From the NCBI RefSeq assembly GCF_036898095.1, contig NC_090746.1, positions 108,993,672-109,057,671 of the forward strand: a DNA stretch of 64,000 nt, read 5' to 3'. A program made the position numbers and the translations under genes. The notes under the pieces were generated by a model. It did not search any database and was not told the DNA's origin. It saw nothing but the letters and a program-made list of their open reading frames with translations. Source of the stretch: Palaemon carinicauda. Lineage: Eukaryota > Arthropoda > Malacostraca > Decapoda > Palaemonidae. Below, piece by piece: positions 46,601 through 56,062 of this stretch; the first letter of the stretch is position 1; every line of letters starts with the position of its first letter.

Positions 46601-47370
46601 CCATTCAGCAGGTCTATAGCATCATCAATACTTTCAAACTGTTCTGCTCTCCCTTCGATTTCACTTAGCTCGGAAAATTTAACCCAGTCTGCCTTGTCTA
46701 GATTCCAACGTGGCGATCTTTGCAAAGGTGGACCCTTGTTGGTGTTTATAATGATTGGTGCATGATCACTAGTATGCCAATCATCTAATGTCCTCCAATC
46801 AAAATCAAGAAGGCAGTTAGAGCTTGCAATTGAAAGGTCAATGCATGACAAAGTACCTGTCTGAACATGGAAGTGCGTGGGCTCTCCTGTATTAAGGAGC
46901 CCCACATCCTCATTCTCCACAATTGATGAGATAATATTGCCCCTTGTGTTGGCCAAAACATCACCCCATAAAGGATGTCTACCATTCATATCTCCCAGTA
47001 AGAGAAAAGGTTGAGGGAGTTGTTGAATAACTTCTGCTAAATCATCATATAAAATATCATCATTTGGAGGTAAGTACAGAGAGCATATTGTATATTTTCT
47101 CCCTATATCAATTTGTACAACAACTGCCTGCAGGGTTGTACGTATAGACATAGGTATTTGGGGAACATCTCGACGAATGTACATGAGACTTCCGCCATGG
47201 CTCCCTGCTTGTTGATTATATGGTGTTCTATAGCTAACATACTCTCGAGGACTAGGAGTGTTAGAATCAAGCATACTTTCCTGTAGACATACTATTATGG
47301 GGGAATGCTCATGAATTAGGAGCTTAAGTTCTTCATATTTCGCCCTCAAACCCTGACAGTTCCATTGCAA
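43681..47370 (-). CDS. I-type LINE ORF2: endonuclease, reverse transcriptase, RNase H
   Basis: An intact frame of 1229 codons. Residues 1-215 form an apurinic-type endonuclease (start MQWNCQGLR, CLQES, LLLGDMNGRHPLWG, SDHAPI near 205). Reverse transcriptase spans about residues 450-740 with FFDLEKAYD (near 572), VPQGSVLS, and catalytic FVDD (near 660). RNase H lies at about 955-1075: YTDGSKSDAG, TAELYG, FSDARS and HVGVSGNEKAD. The C-terminus has a C-x2-C and HLLTEC zinc-like region (about 1170-1190). The enzyme nicks the target and primes reverse transcription there. The start follows ORF1 by 14 bp, so translation is likely by re-initiation. Confidence 0.94.
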   Translation of the reverse strand: MQWNCQGLRAKYEELKLLIHEHSPIIVCLQESMLDSNTPSPREYVSYRTPYNQQAGSHGGSLMYIRRDVPQIPMSIRTTLQAVVVQIDIGRKYTICSLYLPPNDDILYDDLAEVIQQLPQPFLLLGDMNGRHPLWGDVLANTRGNIISSIVENEDVGLLNTGEPTHFHVQTGTLSCIDLSIASSNCLLDFDWRTLDDWHTSDHAPIIINTNKGPPLQRSPRWNLDKADWVKFSELSEIEGRAEQFESIDDAIDLLNGTLHTAGVNSIPKTTGLFKRRPVPWWSSELTALHRATRRSLTRLRRLRTDENLIMYKKCRAQFRRAMKEARRQSWMSFVSSINSRTPASSVWRKVKKIAGKFTPNPPPVLKVNGQYVTEANEVSNALANHFSNVSSKCEGAPGHQYRSTEEKKILNFATRREESYNSPFTEREFDSALAHCNDTAPGPDGIPYAMIKHVHFNTKLFILSIINRIWHDHSYPSVWELAIILAFLKPGKDKFLAANYRPIALTSCLCKIMEKMVNARLIWYLEKKGILSPIQCGFRKMHSTTDVLIRLESSICEAFASKQHHVTVFFDLEKAYDTTWRYGILKTIHELGLRGELPLFIQAFLSRRVFQVRVGETLSESKCQEEGVPQGSVLSVTLFALAINGISSAIPQDVLSTLFVDDLSISFAGTRMAMVERKIQLSIDKIIQWADMNGFKFSTSKTTIVHFCRIRGVHPDPDIYIKGQRIPCVSETKFLGLIFDCRLTWVSHLKALKAKCVEALNILKVLSHTSWGADRNTILKLYKALIFSKISYGCEVYSSATPSRLKILDSIHHAGIRLSTGAFKTSPIPSLLVDAGELPLDLYRMSSILRYWFRLQRLPSSLAFQTASLVRHASYFELHPKSPQPYGFRVKRFLNSLDIIRNKVLPFKVSSTPPWKLPDISFCKYFIGVKKNMTDLESRSLFMEHVEEHRGSTFIYTDGSKSDAGVGFGVHSNDFNCRGALPLTASIFTAELYGILTAIEKIALEKEGNFTIFSDARSVLQALEVFNSSNPLVLKILEWLFIIGRKGITVRFCWVPAHVGVSGNEKADLLAKNAASELLPRRYPIPCNDLLPYIKKLVCDKWQQHWDSQDGNKMREVTNIISPWRYNMIPRKWETTLCRLRIGHTRLTHEFLLKGQHQPYCEDCLVPLTVRHLLTECPNFTNLRNRYLFEAQGEDGRFILAKILGHDVSYYASGIFRFISEGGLLKTI

Positions 47371-47384
47371 AATGGAGGAGAAAA

Positions 47385-49208
47385 CTATGGATTATTTCTG
47401 GAAGACGTCTTGGGTGAGGTCTTCCCATTAGCAGTTTTTAATCTAACATTATTACTTGTAGGTTTCTTCAGAGATGGTCTTGTTATGTTGGGTTTTACGT
47501 TGGAGTTTTTCTTTGTATCTTTTTTATATATTTGTTGAGGGGGATGGTGGACCTCAACTTGAATTTCTGATTTATTTAAATTGTCTTCTGGTTGATCGCC
47601 AACATCAACAGACAAAACATCATATTTATTTGATGTCATAATTCTAGTATTTCTTATGGAAGGGGGTGAGAGAGATGGAGGTCTCTCTCTTTTACGATTA
47701 ATAGGTTGCAGGTTACCAGGTTTTTGTACCTTCCCCACTACAGGTACACCTGATAACTTGGTGTTAGGTGGAATCTCCATTAAATCAGGCAAGGATATGG
47801 CCTGGGAGAGGTTAGTACTATCCTTTGTAATGGGGGACAAAGGTTTGATAGTGGTGGGCAATGTCTTTTTGTTGATACTCAATGATAAATCTTTAGGAGG
47901 AGATGTTCTTGTCTTATGCAGCACTTTATCAATAGATTGTGAATTCCTTTTTCGAGAAATACCTACAGTAGTAGGTGGGTGAGATGATTCCCGAGGAACT
48001 TTTTCTCCTGTTTTTAATGTTTTTGCATAAGTATTAGATTTATTTAATAATCTCTTGGCATGCCCCACGCTTACATGTTCAATAATTGATTTATTGAGGG
48101 CAGCCTCTTCTAACTTATAAAACTGGCAGCTCCTATCATTAGATTTATGATTAGAGTTGCAGTTTAAGCATCTTGCCTCAAGTGTACAATTCCCATGGTA
48201 AATTTTGGAGCAAGTATTACAAATTTTTTCATTATTGCAAACTTTGGAAGGATGTCCAAATTTAAAGCAATTATAACATTGCAGTGGCTTCTGCTTAAAA
48301 GGTTGAACTCTGATCCTTTCGTTTTCTATGTCTATGTGGAAAGGTACATCAGCATCCTGGAAAGTAAGAACAATCATTGATGTTCCAGGTACTTTATGTA
48401 CTTTCCACACTGATAGGGGACACATGGCCAATATCTCCTCTTCAGTAAATTCATACAGATCCCTATTAAAAACCACTCCCCTTCCATAGCTAAAGTTTAG
48501 ATGGGGTTTGATGTCCAATTTTATATCATCATTTACTGTCTTCAAATTAGACAGTATAACAGACTGTGTGTATGACTTGGCCTTTATCAAGAAACTTTTC
48601 TTCCCGAATCGAGATATATCTCCAGGTGCGATCGTACCTACCTTCCTCTGAAGAAATTTGCATATCTTGAAATAATTTTCCGTACCTCCCACAGATTGAG
48701 CAAGAAGCCACATTGGTGGTTTTGGCTTTCTTTGGGATGGTATATCTGCCTCTATATCTTTATCAGCCCAGTCTGCTGGTCTGTAGACATCCAGATCTTT
48801 AGGTGCCCCATCACAAAGAGCACCCTTAACACTCATATTACCTACTTTAATATCAACAATGTTACAGCTTGCATTAAATGCTTCCTCATGACAATTAAAT
48901 GATAACCAAGATTCCCAATTATCATCTTGAAGTTTCATTCTAATTTCTTTTATTGATCCGTAACACTCAAATATTTTATGTAGCACATCATAATTAGCTT
49001 CTAATGGGATTTGGGTAACGTGCAGGACTTTCAGTTTTCCTGTGTTGCCCAAATTACCCTTTTTCAGAATGTTTAAAGAACAGTCCTTTTTAGTTCCTAG
49101 GTCGTCAACGGAGTTTTCTTTAAATGAATTGCCAGAGGTCGTCAACAGTGCCGGGGGCGAGTCAGCATATCCAGGGGAGGTGGGGTCATTTTCACAAGAA
49201 TCCATCAT
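47385..49208 (-). CDS. I-type LINE ORF1: RNA-binding protein with CCHC knuckles
   Basis: An intact frame of 607 codons. Residues about 60-135 resemble an RNA-recognition fold (LHVTQIPLEANYDVLHKIF, then a Gly-Ser segment). Three Cys/His clusters follow at about 310-365: CYNCFKFGHPSKVC, CNTCSKIYHGNC, and CLNC then H and C. The C-terminal third is Ser, Pro, Lys and Thr-rich and probably disordered. This matches ORF1 proteins of I-type LINEs, which bind element RNA. The ATG at 49208 is the first in the open frame, after an upstream stretch without a long frame. Confidence 0.9.
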   Translation of the reverse strand: MMDSCENDPTSPGYADSPPALLTTSGNSFKENSVDDLGTKKDCSLNILKKGNLGNTGKLKVLHVTQIPLEANYDVLHKIFECYGSIKEIRMKLQDDNWESWLSFNCHEEAFNASCNIVDIKVGNMSVKGALCDGAPKDLDVYRPADWADKDIEADIPSQRKPKPPMWLLAQSVGGTENYFKICKFLQRKVGTIAPGDISRFGKKSFLIKAKSYTQSVILSNLKTVNDDIKLDIKPHLNFSYGRGVVFNRDLYEFTEEEILAMCPLSVWKVHKVPGTSMIVLTFQDADVPFHIDIENERIRVQPFKQKPLQCYNCFKFGHPSKVCNNEKICNTCSKIYHGNCTLEARCLNCNSNHKSNDRSCQFYKLEEAALNKSIIEHVSVGHAKRLLNKSNTYAKTLKTGEKVPRESSHPPTTVGISRKRNSQSIDKVLHKTRTSPPKDLSLSINKKTLPTTIKPLSPITKDSTNLSQAISLPDLMEIPPNTKLSGVPVVGKVQKPGNLQPINRKRERPPSLSPPSIRNTRIMTSNKYDVLSVDVGDQPEDNLNKSEIQVEVHHPPQQIYKKDTKKNSNVKPNITRPSLKKPTSNNVRLKTANGKTSPKTSSRNNP

Positions 49209-50022
49209 AAAAAAGAAGAGAGAAGAGTGATTTTTTGAAGTTTGATTTACCTGCTTGAGAACATTAAGGCATCACATGTTGGGAAGGAAATTTACACTCT
49301 CCACTACCGGCACAGTGAGAGTATACTTCCCAGATGGTCCACTCCATACCCTACCCGAAGGATAGCATCAAAACAGATATAGAGGCACAGGTGTAAGCTG
49401 AACCCGCCTGTTAGGACTGAGACCAAGAAACTACGGAATCATCCTCCCCATATCTGTAATGACGGGCTTCCGGCCAGAAGCCGAGAGTCCTACCCCAAGC
49501 ATTGGATCCCCCTGGATTCCGAAGACCCAACACTTGGAATAGTTCCGCCAAAAAGGTCCAAACCATCTTCGGGATGGCTGAGATCATCCTATACACTCAC
49601 ATATAGCTTTGAGCACAAACGCCTCCCAACCGCGACACCTTTCACATTCATCAAAGCAGGCAGCAATACCGGATGCATAAACATCCGCCCAAGTGGCAAT
49701 AACAGATGTAGAAACATCCATGCCATAAATAGAAAAAAAAAATAATAAACATACATATATATGTAAAAATATACACATACATATGGAAAATTTTACTCAT
49801 AGGGTTGGGACAGCATCATGAAAGAAAGTTTATAATATTAGGAGAAGGTTGAAGCAATATAAAGAGGAAGAAAAAGATAAGAAAGAGAGAAATTTAGATT
49901 CGAACTGGGGGAGCAATTTCCCCAAGTTCGAGAGCCCTCTTGCCCGTCACCAAGATTCAGCATGGGAATGAAATGCCGTGCTGAAGCTCAATGACTTCAT
50001 CAAGGCATTCTCTCATTAAGAG
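49209..50022 (-). promoter_or_regulatory. LINE 5' untranslated region, presumed internal promoter
   Basis: Non-coding part of the LINE between ORF1 and the target-site duplication. LINEs carry their promoter here; no specific motif can be pointed to with confidence. Confidence 0.55.
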
Positions 50023-50036
50023 GGACCATGGGAAGA
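50023..50036. repeat. LINE target-site duplication, right copy
   Basis: ggaccatgggaaga, identical to 43537-43550. It closes the LINE at its 5' end. Confidence 0.92.
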
Positions 50037-51863
50037 GAGGAGGCGACAAGAGAATCCTAGGTATATCACCTAAGGACTGGGAGCGGGGAACGACTCCCTT
50101 CATGGCTTGGTGCATTACATTAAATAAGTTGCTAAGCCAGGGGGGTCACGGGCTCCTGTGAAACTAGGGGGAAGGTCCTTAGGAAAGGGATGCTCCCTGG
50201 GTTTAGGAACCTGGGCAGGTTCCCTAACCCTCTTGTCTGATGGAGGCTTCCCTACAGGCAAGATAGGCACAGGCCTACCCTTAGGGATGGGATCTGGGCT
50301 CGGTCGCACAGGCGACCGTTGTCTCTGTTGAGGCCCAAGGGGCTTGAGAGACTGATTGCGAGCGCCAAGATGGTCGTGCACTCTTGCGCCGAACTGTTGG
50401 TTGTATGCACGAGAGCTCTCAGGTTGTTGAGAGAACTCACTGCTACGCTCACCCGAAGGTTCACGATAGCTGGTGTTGTGTGAGCGCGAACGATCAACAC
50501 AATGAGAGTTTAAAAACTCTGTCATAATAAGAATGACTCTGGTCACAAGAACCCGAAAAATCAGCGTGAACTGTGTTGCGTGAACTCGAAGGAGCAACGC
50601 AACGAGAAACCGGAGTTTCTCTGTCACGAAACACCGAAGTGTTAGCGCGACTAGAGTTACGAGAGCCCAAGGGTTCAGCGTAACTCAGGTTACGAGACCC
50701 TGAAGGGTCAACGTAACGAGGAATCGAGATTCCTCTGTCAGGAGATCCCGAAGGATCAGCGTGACTGATGGTACGAGAACCCGAAAGTTTAACGTTACCG
50801 TCGTTACGAGAGCCCGAGGGTTCAGCGTAACAGAAACCCAAAGGGTTCAAGTCGCGAGAGCTTGAAGGTTCAGCGCGACATAGACCCGAAGGACTCCTGC
50901 TGTCATGAAAACCCGGGGGATCAACATGAATAGAGCCCGAAGGGTGATCGTCACGAGACCCCGAAGAATCAACGTGAGGAGAACCAGCAGATTCAAAAAG
51001 ACGTTTCCTCACAGCCCGAGGAGGAGAACGCCCGGGGTGGAGAGGGGTTACCCACCCCTCCACTCTACGAACCTCCGGAGAGGAACGTACAACAGACTCC
51101 GCCCGAGGGGGAGACTGAATAAGATAGACAGATAAATCCTCCGCAGCGGAGGAAAGTTTGCCCGAAGGAGAACTACGCTTATAACAAGGTTCTCTTTCCG
51201 CCCCTGGAGGCGAACCTAAAACGCAAGGAGATTGCCGATGCACAGAGGCAACCTTCTCTCGCGAACGAGAGAAATGTTCCCCCGAGGGGGAAGCCCGCCT
51301 TGGAGAGAGCCCTGCCACCGCCCCTGGTGGGTTAGCTAACTCCTCGGCGTTGGAACTAGACCCAAGGTCTGGCAAGGAACAGGCGCTCCCTGGGGGAAGA
51401 GAAGGAGCCGACTCACTAGGGGAGCCGTCATCCTCGTCTATCCCCCAGGGTTGACCTGGAGTCACAAGCCCTGCGCTACTGCTCGACCGTACCCCGGAAG
51501 GGCCTGGTCGAGGATTAGCTTCGGGCAGATGTTTGGGCGTAGAGGAAGCAGAATCTCGCGATTTCTTCGATTTCGAGGAAGACCCCGAAAACGAAGATTC
51601 GCGTTTAGACTTCTTCTCCTTCTTCTTCTTACGCGCAAACCTCTCTCACTGGGAGGTAAACCACTCCCTACACTCGGAACAGGTGTTGTCCCGCGAACAC
51701 TGAGTTCCCCGGCAAGCCGGGCATAAAGAATGTGGGTCTGTCTCCAAGGACAACATGAAGGTGCCGCAGCGGCAGCCCTCAATCCTAGGACATGTCCGCA
51801 TAGCGGGACAATAACCACACACACACCGACACACAAAAGAAAAAGAAAAAGTAATAAAGTCAA
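50037..51863 (-). pseudogene. El5 gag, N-terminal half
   Basis: 50494-51465 is open for 323 codons of Ser, Pro and Arg-rich sequence with a loose repeat built on PSGSRN and HADPSGS. The frames at 50115-50627 and 51462-51863 flank it. The 51646-51834 fragment carries the Cys motif: DPHSLC-x2-CRG-x2-C, then C-x2-C, next to an upstream C-x5-C. The gene is split by the LINE and by stops. Confidence 0.65.
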
Positions 51864-51911
51864 GGCAGTTTGTTAACGGGAGAGAGAGACGGTACGTCTA
51901 CACTCTACCGA

Positions 51912-52106
51912 GCCAAAAGTAAAAGTAGTTACTCAACCAACAGGTGTGAGTGAGCAGGGTAGCTAGTCTACCCCTACCCCCCCCCCCCTAACTAGCAGAT
52001 GGGGTAATTATCCCTCACTAAAATTGTTTTGACTAGTTTTCAGCATTGCCGAAAGTAATACCCTAATAAATAGCGAAGGTTTGTATTTGTGTTGGAACAA
52101 TCAAAT
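51912..52106. repeat. El5 right terminal inverted repeat
   Basis: The inverted partner of 38305-38465. Contains a C9 run near 51979. Outermost bases are represented in the ICR second half. Confidence 0.87.
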
Positions 52107-52215
52107 TTCGCGGCAATTGCCGCCATGAAAGTAGGTGGTCATACATGAGGGCCATCTCTCATATGTTACCAGAACCATTCCCAACATTCCTCAGAAATTC
52201 CATGCCCCTGTTTTT
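52107..52215. repeat. El6 left terminal inverted repeat, inner part
   Basis: Continues the El6 left repeat after the El5 insertion; the reverse complement of 58847-58945 matches with about seven differences. Confidence 0.88.
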
Positions 52216-52263
52216 AGAGGGGAGGAGGGAGTGCCCTTTTATATATGTAACTACTGTACCAGG

Positions 52264-52355
52264 TAAGTATATTCAAAAATTAATTCTATAATAAAAATAC
52301 CATTTTTAAATATGTAACTTCCCTGGTAGTTACATATATATAGCTGATTGACACC
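52264..52355. repeat. El6 internal complementary region (ICR)
   Basis: The first half complements the El6 left outer end (38151-38195). The second half, from about 52304, complements the right outer end (58990-59022). Confidence 0.85.
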
Positions 52356-52759
52356 AATGGTGGTGGGTAGAAAACCTCATCCCATCGGGAATTCATATAA
52401 TTATTAATAGCTACAATTAGTGATACTAACAATCTGGTTCTTACCTGTTAAGGAAGCTGGCTTCAAAATTATCCTGCCTCATTTCCCCTGCATTCCTTAA
52501 GAGACTCAGCGATAAATCAAGGGGCTGTAAAAGTCTCTGCGGGACTGCCACAAGATCCTTGACCTTAGCGTGGCTAGACCTCCACCCTTGCAAACCTGGC
52601 ATAGCCATGGATACTGAACCTGACCACCTACTCCAAAATTTAAAAGCACATATAAATAAACTAACTTGACTTGCATCCCAGACTGTGGAAGGCTGCAACA
52701 ACCTTCACAGACAACCTGTGAACACAAGTACGAGAAAAAAGCAAAGGGTATATAATAAG

Positions 52760-54141
52760 TTAAAGGGAATAGGCAGTAGACCCTTCTCCAACTACGACGC
52801 CGGAGGTAACGTACGGACCCAGGGAACAGCAATCCTCATACTGGGTCTGGACTTCTTTGAGATAAAAGTCTGCGAAGATTGATTTACTTCGCCAGAAAGT
52901 AGCCACTAGAATTGACTTCATTGACTTATTGTGCTTGTAAGCCATAGAAGTTGCAAAAGCTCTAACCTCATGTGGTTTCACTTTAAGGATTGGGAAACTC
53001 CTTTCCTCACAACTCTGGTGAGCTTCCCTTATCAAATCCTTGATGAAAAAGCTAGAGCATTCTTTGATAAAGGCAAAGAGGGTTTTTTAACTGAGCACCA
53101 GAGGTTGTCTGTTTGTCCTCTCAGGTTTTTGGACGTGTGCAGATAAAATTTCAGAGCTCTCACTGGACAAAGGCCTCTCTCCTTTTCTCGTCCAACCAAG
53201 TGAGATAGCCCTGGGATGGTAAAAGATCTAGGCCAAGGTCGAGAAGGATTCTCGTTTTTCGCGAGAAAGCCCAGCTGAAGGGAGCAAACAGCCTTGTCTC
53301 CATTAAAGCCCACCTTCTTGCTGATGGCTTGTAACTCTTCTACCCATTTTGCTGTAGCCAAAGCAACTAGGAAAAGTGTCTTCTTGGAAAGATCCTTCCA
53401 AGACGCCTTGTCCAAGGGATCAAACCTACTTGAGGTTAAAAAGGCCAGGACTACATCCAGGTTCCAAGAGGGGGTTGGATTGTCCTTCCTCTTAGTCGTC
53501 TCAAAAGATCTAATGAGATCTGAAAGATCCTTGTTACCTGACACATCAATGTGTCGGTGACGAAAGACGGAGGCTAGCATGCTGCGGTAACCCTTGATGG
53601 TAGGCACAGCCAGCTTCTCTTTTGTACGCAGATACAACAGAAAATCTGCTATATTGGCTATAAAGGTACTGGTAGAGGAAAATTTGTTATTCCTGCACCA
53701 TACTCTAAATATGTCCCACTTGGATTGGTAGACCCTAATAGTGGATGTCCTTCTCGCTCTGGCGATAGCTCGTGCAGCCTCCCTTGAAAAGCCCTTCGCT
53801 CTTGCCAGCTTTTCGATAGTCGAAAGGCAGTCAGATTGGGAGCGAGGAGATTTTGGTGGTACCTCTCTAAGTGAGGCTGTTTGAGTAGATCGCTCTGATT
53901 TGGTAATGTTCTGGGGGTATCTACTAGCCACTCTATCATCTCCGCAACCCAAGGTCTCATGGGTCAAAATGGAGCTATCAGGGTCATGCGGACGTTGGGC
54001 GATTCTCTGAATTTTTTCAGGACTCCGTCTAGGATCTTGAATGGAGGAAAAGCATACACGTTTAAGACCCTCCCAGTTCAGAAGAAATGCGTCCACTGTG
54101 GCTGCTTCCTGGTCTGGGACTGGAGAGAAAAATACTAGCAA
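52760..54141 (-). pseudogene. El6 tyrosine recombinase, frameshifted, first Arg replaced
   Basis: 53032-54141 covers the core-binding region (TIRVYQSKWDIFRVWC, TIKGYRSMLASVF) and the first part of the catalytic region. The position of the first catalytic Arg reads TAKWVEEL, with Trp at 53344-53346 instead of Arg. The C-terminal part lies in another frame at 52760-53035 with HEVR (52961-52972) and the ADFYLKE tyrosine. One frameshift near 53035 separates them. Otherwise it aligns over its whole length with El2. Confidence 0.87.
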
Positions 54142-55317
54142 CCTCTTTGTCTATCGAGGGTTGACCCCACAACATCCAAAGGCTGGTGCACACCTCGTGA
54201 TGCAAGGTCCACTCTGTAGTTAGAACTTGCCTTCTTCTGCTGAGCATATCCGCCCTGACGTTTTTCTCCCCTTCGATGAAGCGAGTAATCAAGGTTACGT
54301 CCTTCGCTTTCCCCCACAGAAGTAAATCTCTCGCAGCCTCGTAAAGTGACGCCGAATGAGTGCCTCCCTACTTTTTGATGTAAGCCAACGCAGTGGTGTT
54401 GTCTGCGTTAATCTGAACCACTCTTCCTCGGACTTCCTTCTGAAAGTGAATGAGGGCTAGGTGAATGGCCACTAGCTCTTTGATATATATGTGCCATTTC
54501 CTTTGAGACTATCCACAGACCCGATGTCTCGACCTTCCCGAGTGTTGCCCCCCACCCCATGTCCGAGGCAGTAGAACACTAGGTCGGGGTTCTTCTGATA
54601 CAGATTAAGACTTTCCAGGAGTTTGTTGGTATCGTCCCACCAATCCAAGTGATCCCTGATCCACAGAGGGATAGGCATCCACTTTTCCAGACTTTGACCT
54701 CTCGTCCAAAACTTTGCCAGATGAAATTGAAGAGGCCGTAGATGAAGTCTTCCCAGGGACATGAACTGTTCGATCGATGAGAGGGTGCCCAGGACACTCA
54801 TCCAATCTCTCACCGAGCAGGACCGTAAGTCTAGGAAATGTCGCACTTTTACTAGGCAATCCAGAATGCGTTTCGGGGCTGGAAAAGCCCGAAAAACCGC
54901 TGAGTTAATTCTTATCCTCAGGTAAATGATATTCTGTGAGGGTGTTAGTTGGGATTTGGCCAGGTTTACCATCAGACCTAACTGTTGCCTCAAGGACATT
55001 GTCATTTGAAGAGCCTCCAGACACTTTACTTGTGACTCTGCTCTGAGTAGCCAGTCGTCCAGGTACAAAGAAATCCTTACTCCCTTTAGGTGAAGCCAGC
55101 GAGCCACGTTGAACATTACTCGGGTAAAAACGTAGGGAGCCGTGCTCAGTCTAAAACAGAGTCCTTTGAACTGATAAGTGGTCTTCAGGAACACGAACCT
55201 TAGAAACTTTCTGTGGTCCAGGTGTATCGGGATATGGAAATACGCGTCCTGCAGATCAAATGACACCATCCAGTCTCCCTCTCTGGTGCCTGCAAGGACT
55301 GACGCTGAAGTCTCCAA
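54062..55317 (-). pseudogene. El6 reverse transcriptase and RNase H, broken
   Basis: 54472-55317 is a 281-codon frame with VSFDLQDAYFHIPI, LCFRLSTAPYVFTRVM and catalytic YLDDW (55051-55065), then a region that leads toward RNase H. RNase H and the distal ADMLSRR segment lie in other frames at 54062-54472. The Gly of LCFGLSTAP reads Arg here, another sign of decay. Confidence 0.85.
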
Positions 55318-55479
55318 GGCAAATTTTACCTAGCAGACAAATTTGTTTAATGGACTGACGTCCAGCACAGGTCTCCATTCCCACGAACTTTTCGGAACTA
55401 GGAAAAGACTGTTGTAAAACCCCTCCGAGGAGGTGTCCTCTACCACTTCTATGGCTGATTTTGACAGCATAAGGTTCAC

Positions 55480-56062
55480 TTACTCTTCAAGAGCTGCTGC
55501 CTTGGTCCCTGAGTGGGTTGTTGTCAACTCTAAGGGTATCGACGACATGCGAGGCATTCTCAGGAAGGGGATCTTGTATCCCTCCTTGAGGAAATAGATC
55601 GTCCAGATGTCCGGCCCCCTTTGGCTCCACTCTCGCCAAAAGTGGGAAAGCCTGGCTCCCACTAGTGTCTGGAGATTGCATGTCTCACTTCCTTGATTTG
55701 GCTTGCTGTCTTGGGAATCTGCGAGCTTGACCTCCACCCGCAATCCTCTGAGTTTCCCTTGAAGGGGCTCTCCCACAAAAGGGCTAACGAGTGGGAGGAC
55801 CCTCCTTTTGTTTCTTTGCTAGAAAGCTAGCTGGGAGGACTTTCTTAGCAGTCCTAGAGATGAGATCTTGTGTAGCCTGTTGTGCCAGAGCTGCCGACAA
55901 ATCTTTCACTAAGTCCGAAGGGAAAAGATGTTTACCCGAACGCAGCAAACAAAAGTTCAGATCTCTGAACAAGAGACAAACCTGAAGATAAAAAGGAACA
56001 AAGCATAGCCCTCTTTTTAAGACCTCCTGTCGTGAAAAGGGCGGAAAGTTCGATGGAGCCAC
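55480..56062 (-). pseudogene. El6 region linking gag and RT
   Basis: 55480-55776 aligns with the El2 pol N-terminus (TLVGARLSHFWREWSQRG, FLKEGYKIPF against El2 VGARLKNFWQAWEKRG, LRDGYKIPF). 55784-56062 aligns with the end of El2 gag (ALAQQATQDLISRTAKK against SLVQKDTHDLVASSARK). Confidence 0.75.

Larger units (their letters stand above)
43551..50022 (-). mobile_element. Full-length I-type LINE with target-site duplications
   Basis: A 6.47-kb minus-strand element: about 0.8 kb 5' untranslated region (49209-50022), ORF1, a 14-bp gap, ORF2, a short 3' untranslated region and a (TCAA)n tail (43551-43565 as TTGA repeats on the plus strand). It is bounded by a perfect 14-bp duplication, ggaccatgggaaga. 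Both ORFs are open from end to end. RNase H in ORF2 and CCHC knuckles in ORF1 place it near the I superfamily and not with Jockey, which lacks RNase H. It is probably a recent and possibly active copy. Confidence 0.93.
38256..52106 (-). mobile_element. El5: DIRS-like element nested in El6
   Basis: Termini of the El1/El4 type: left core about 38305-38465, right core about 51912-52070, ICR about 38497-38600. Recombinase, RNase H, RT and gag follow in order on the minus strand, and a full I-type LINE splits the gag zone (43551-50022). Without the LINE it is about 7.4 kb. The insertion lies inside the left terminal repeat of El6. Confidence 0.92.

Noticed and set aside
43681..47370. Jockey-clade assignment of the LINE
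   Set aside because: ORF2 contains an RNase H domain, which Jockey elements lack; the I superfamily fits better.
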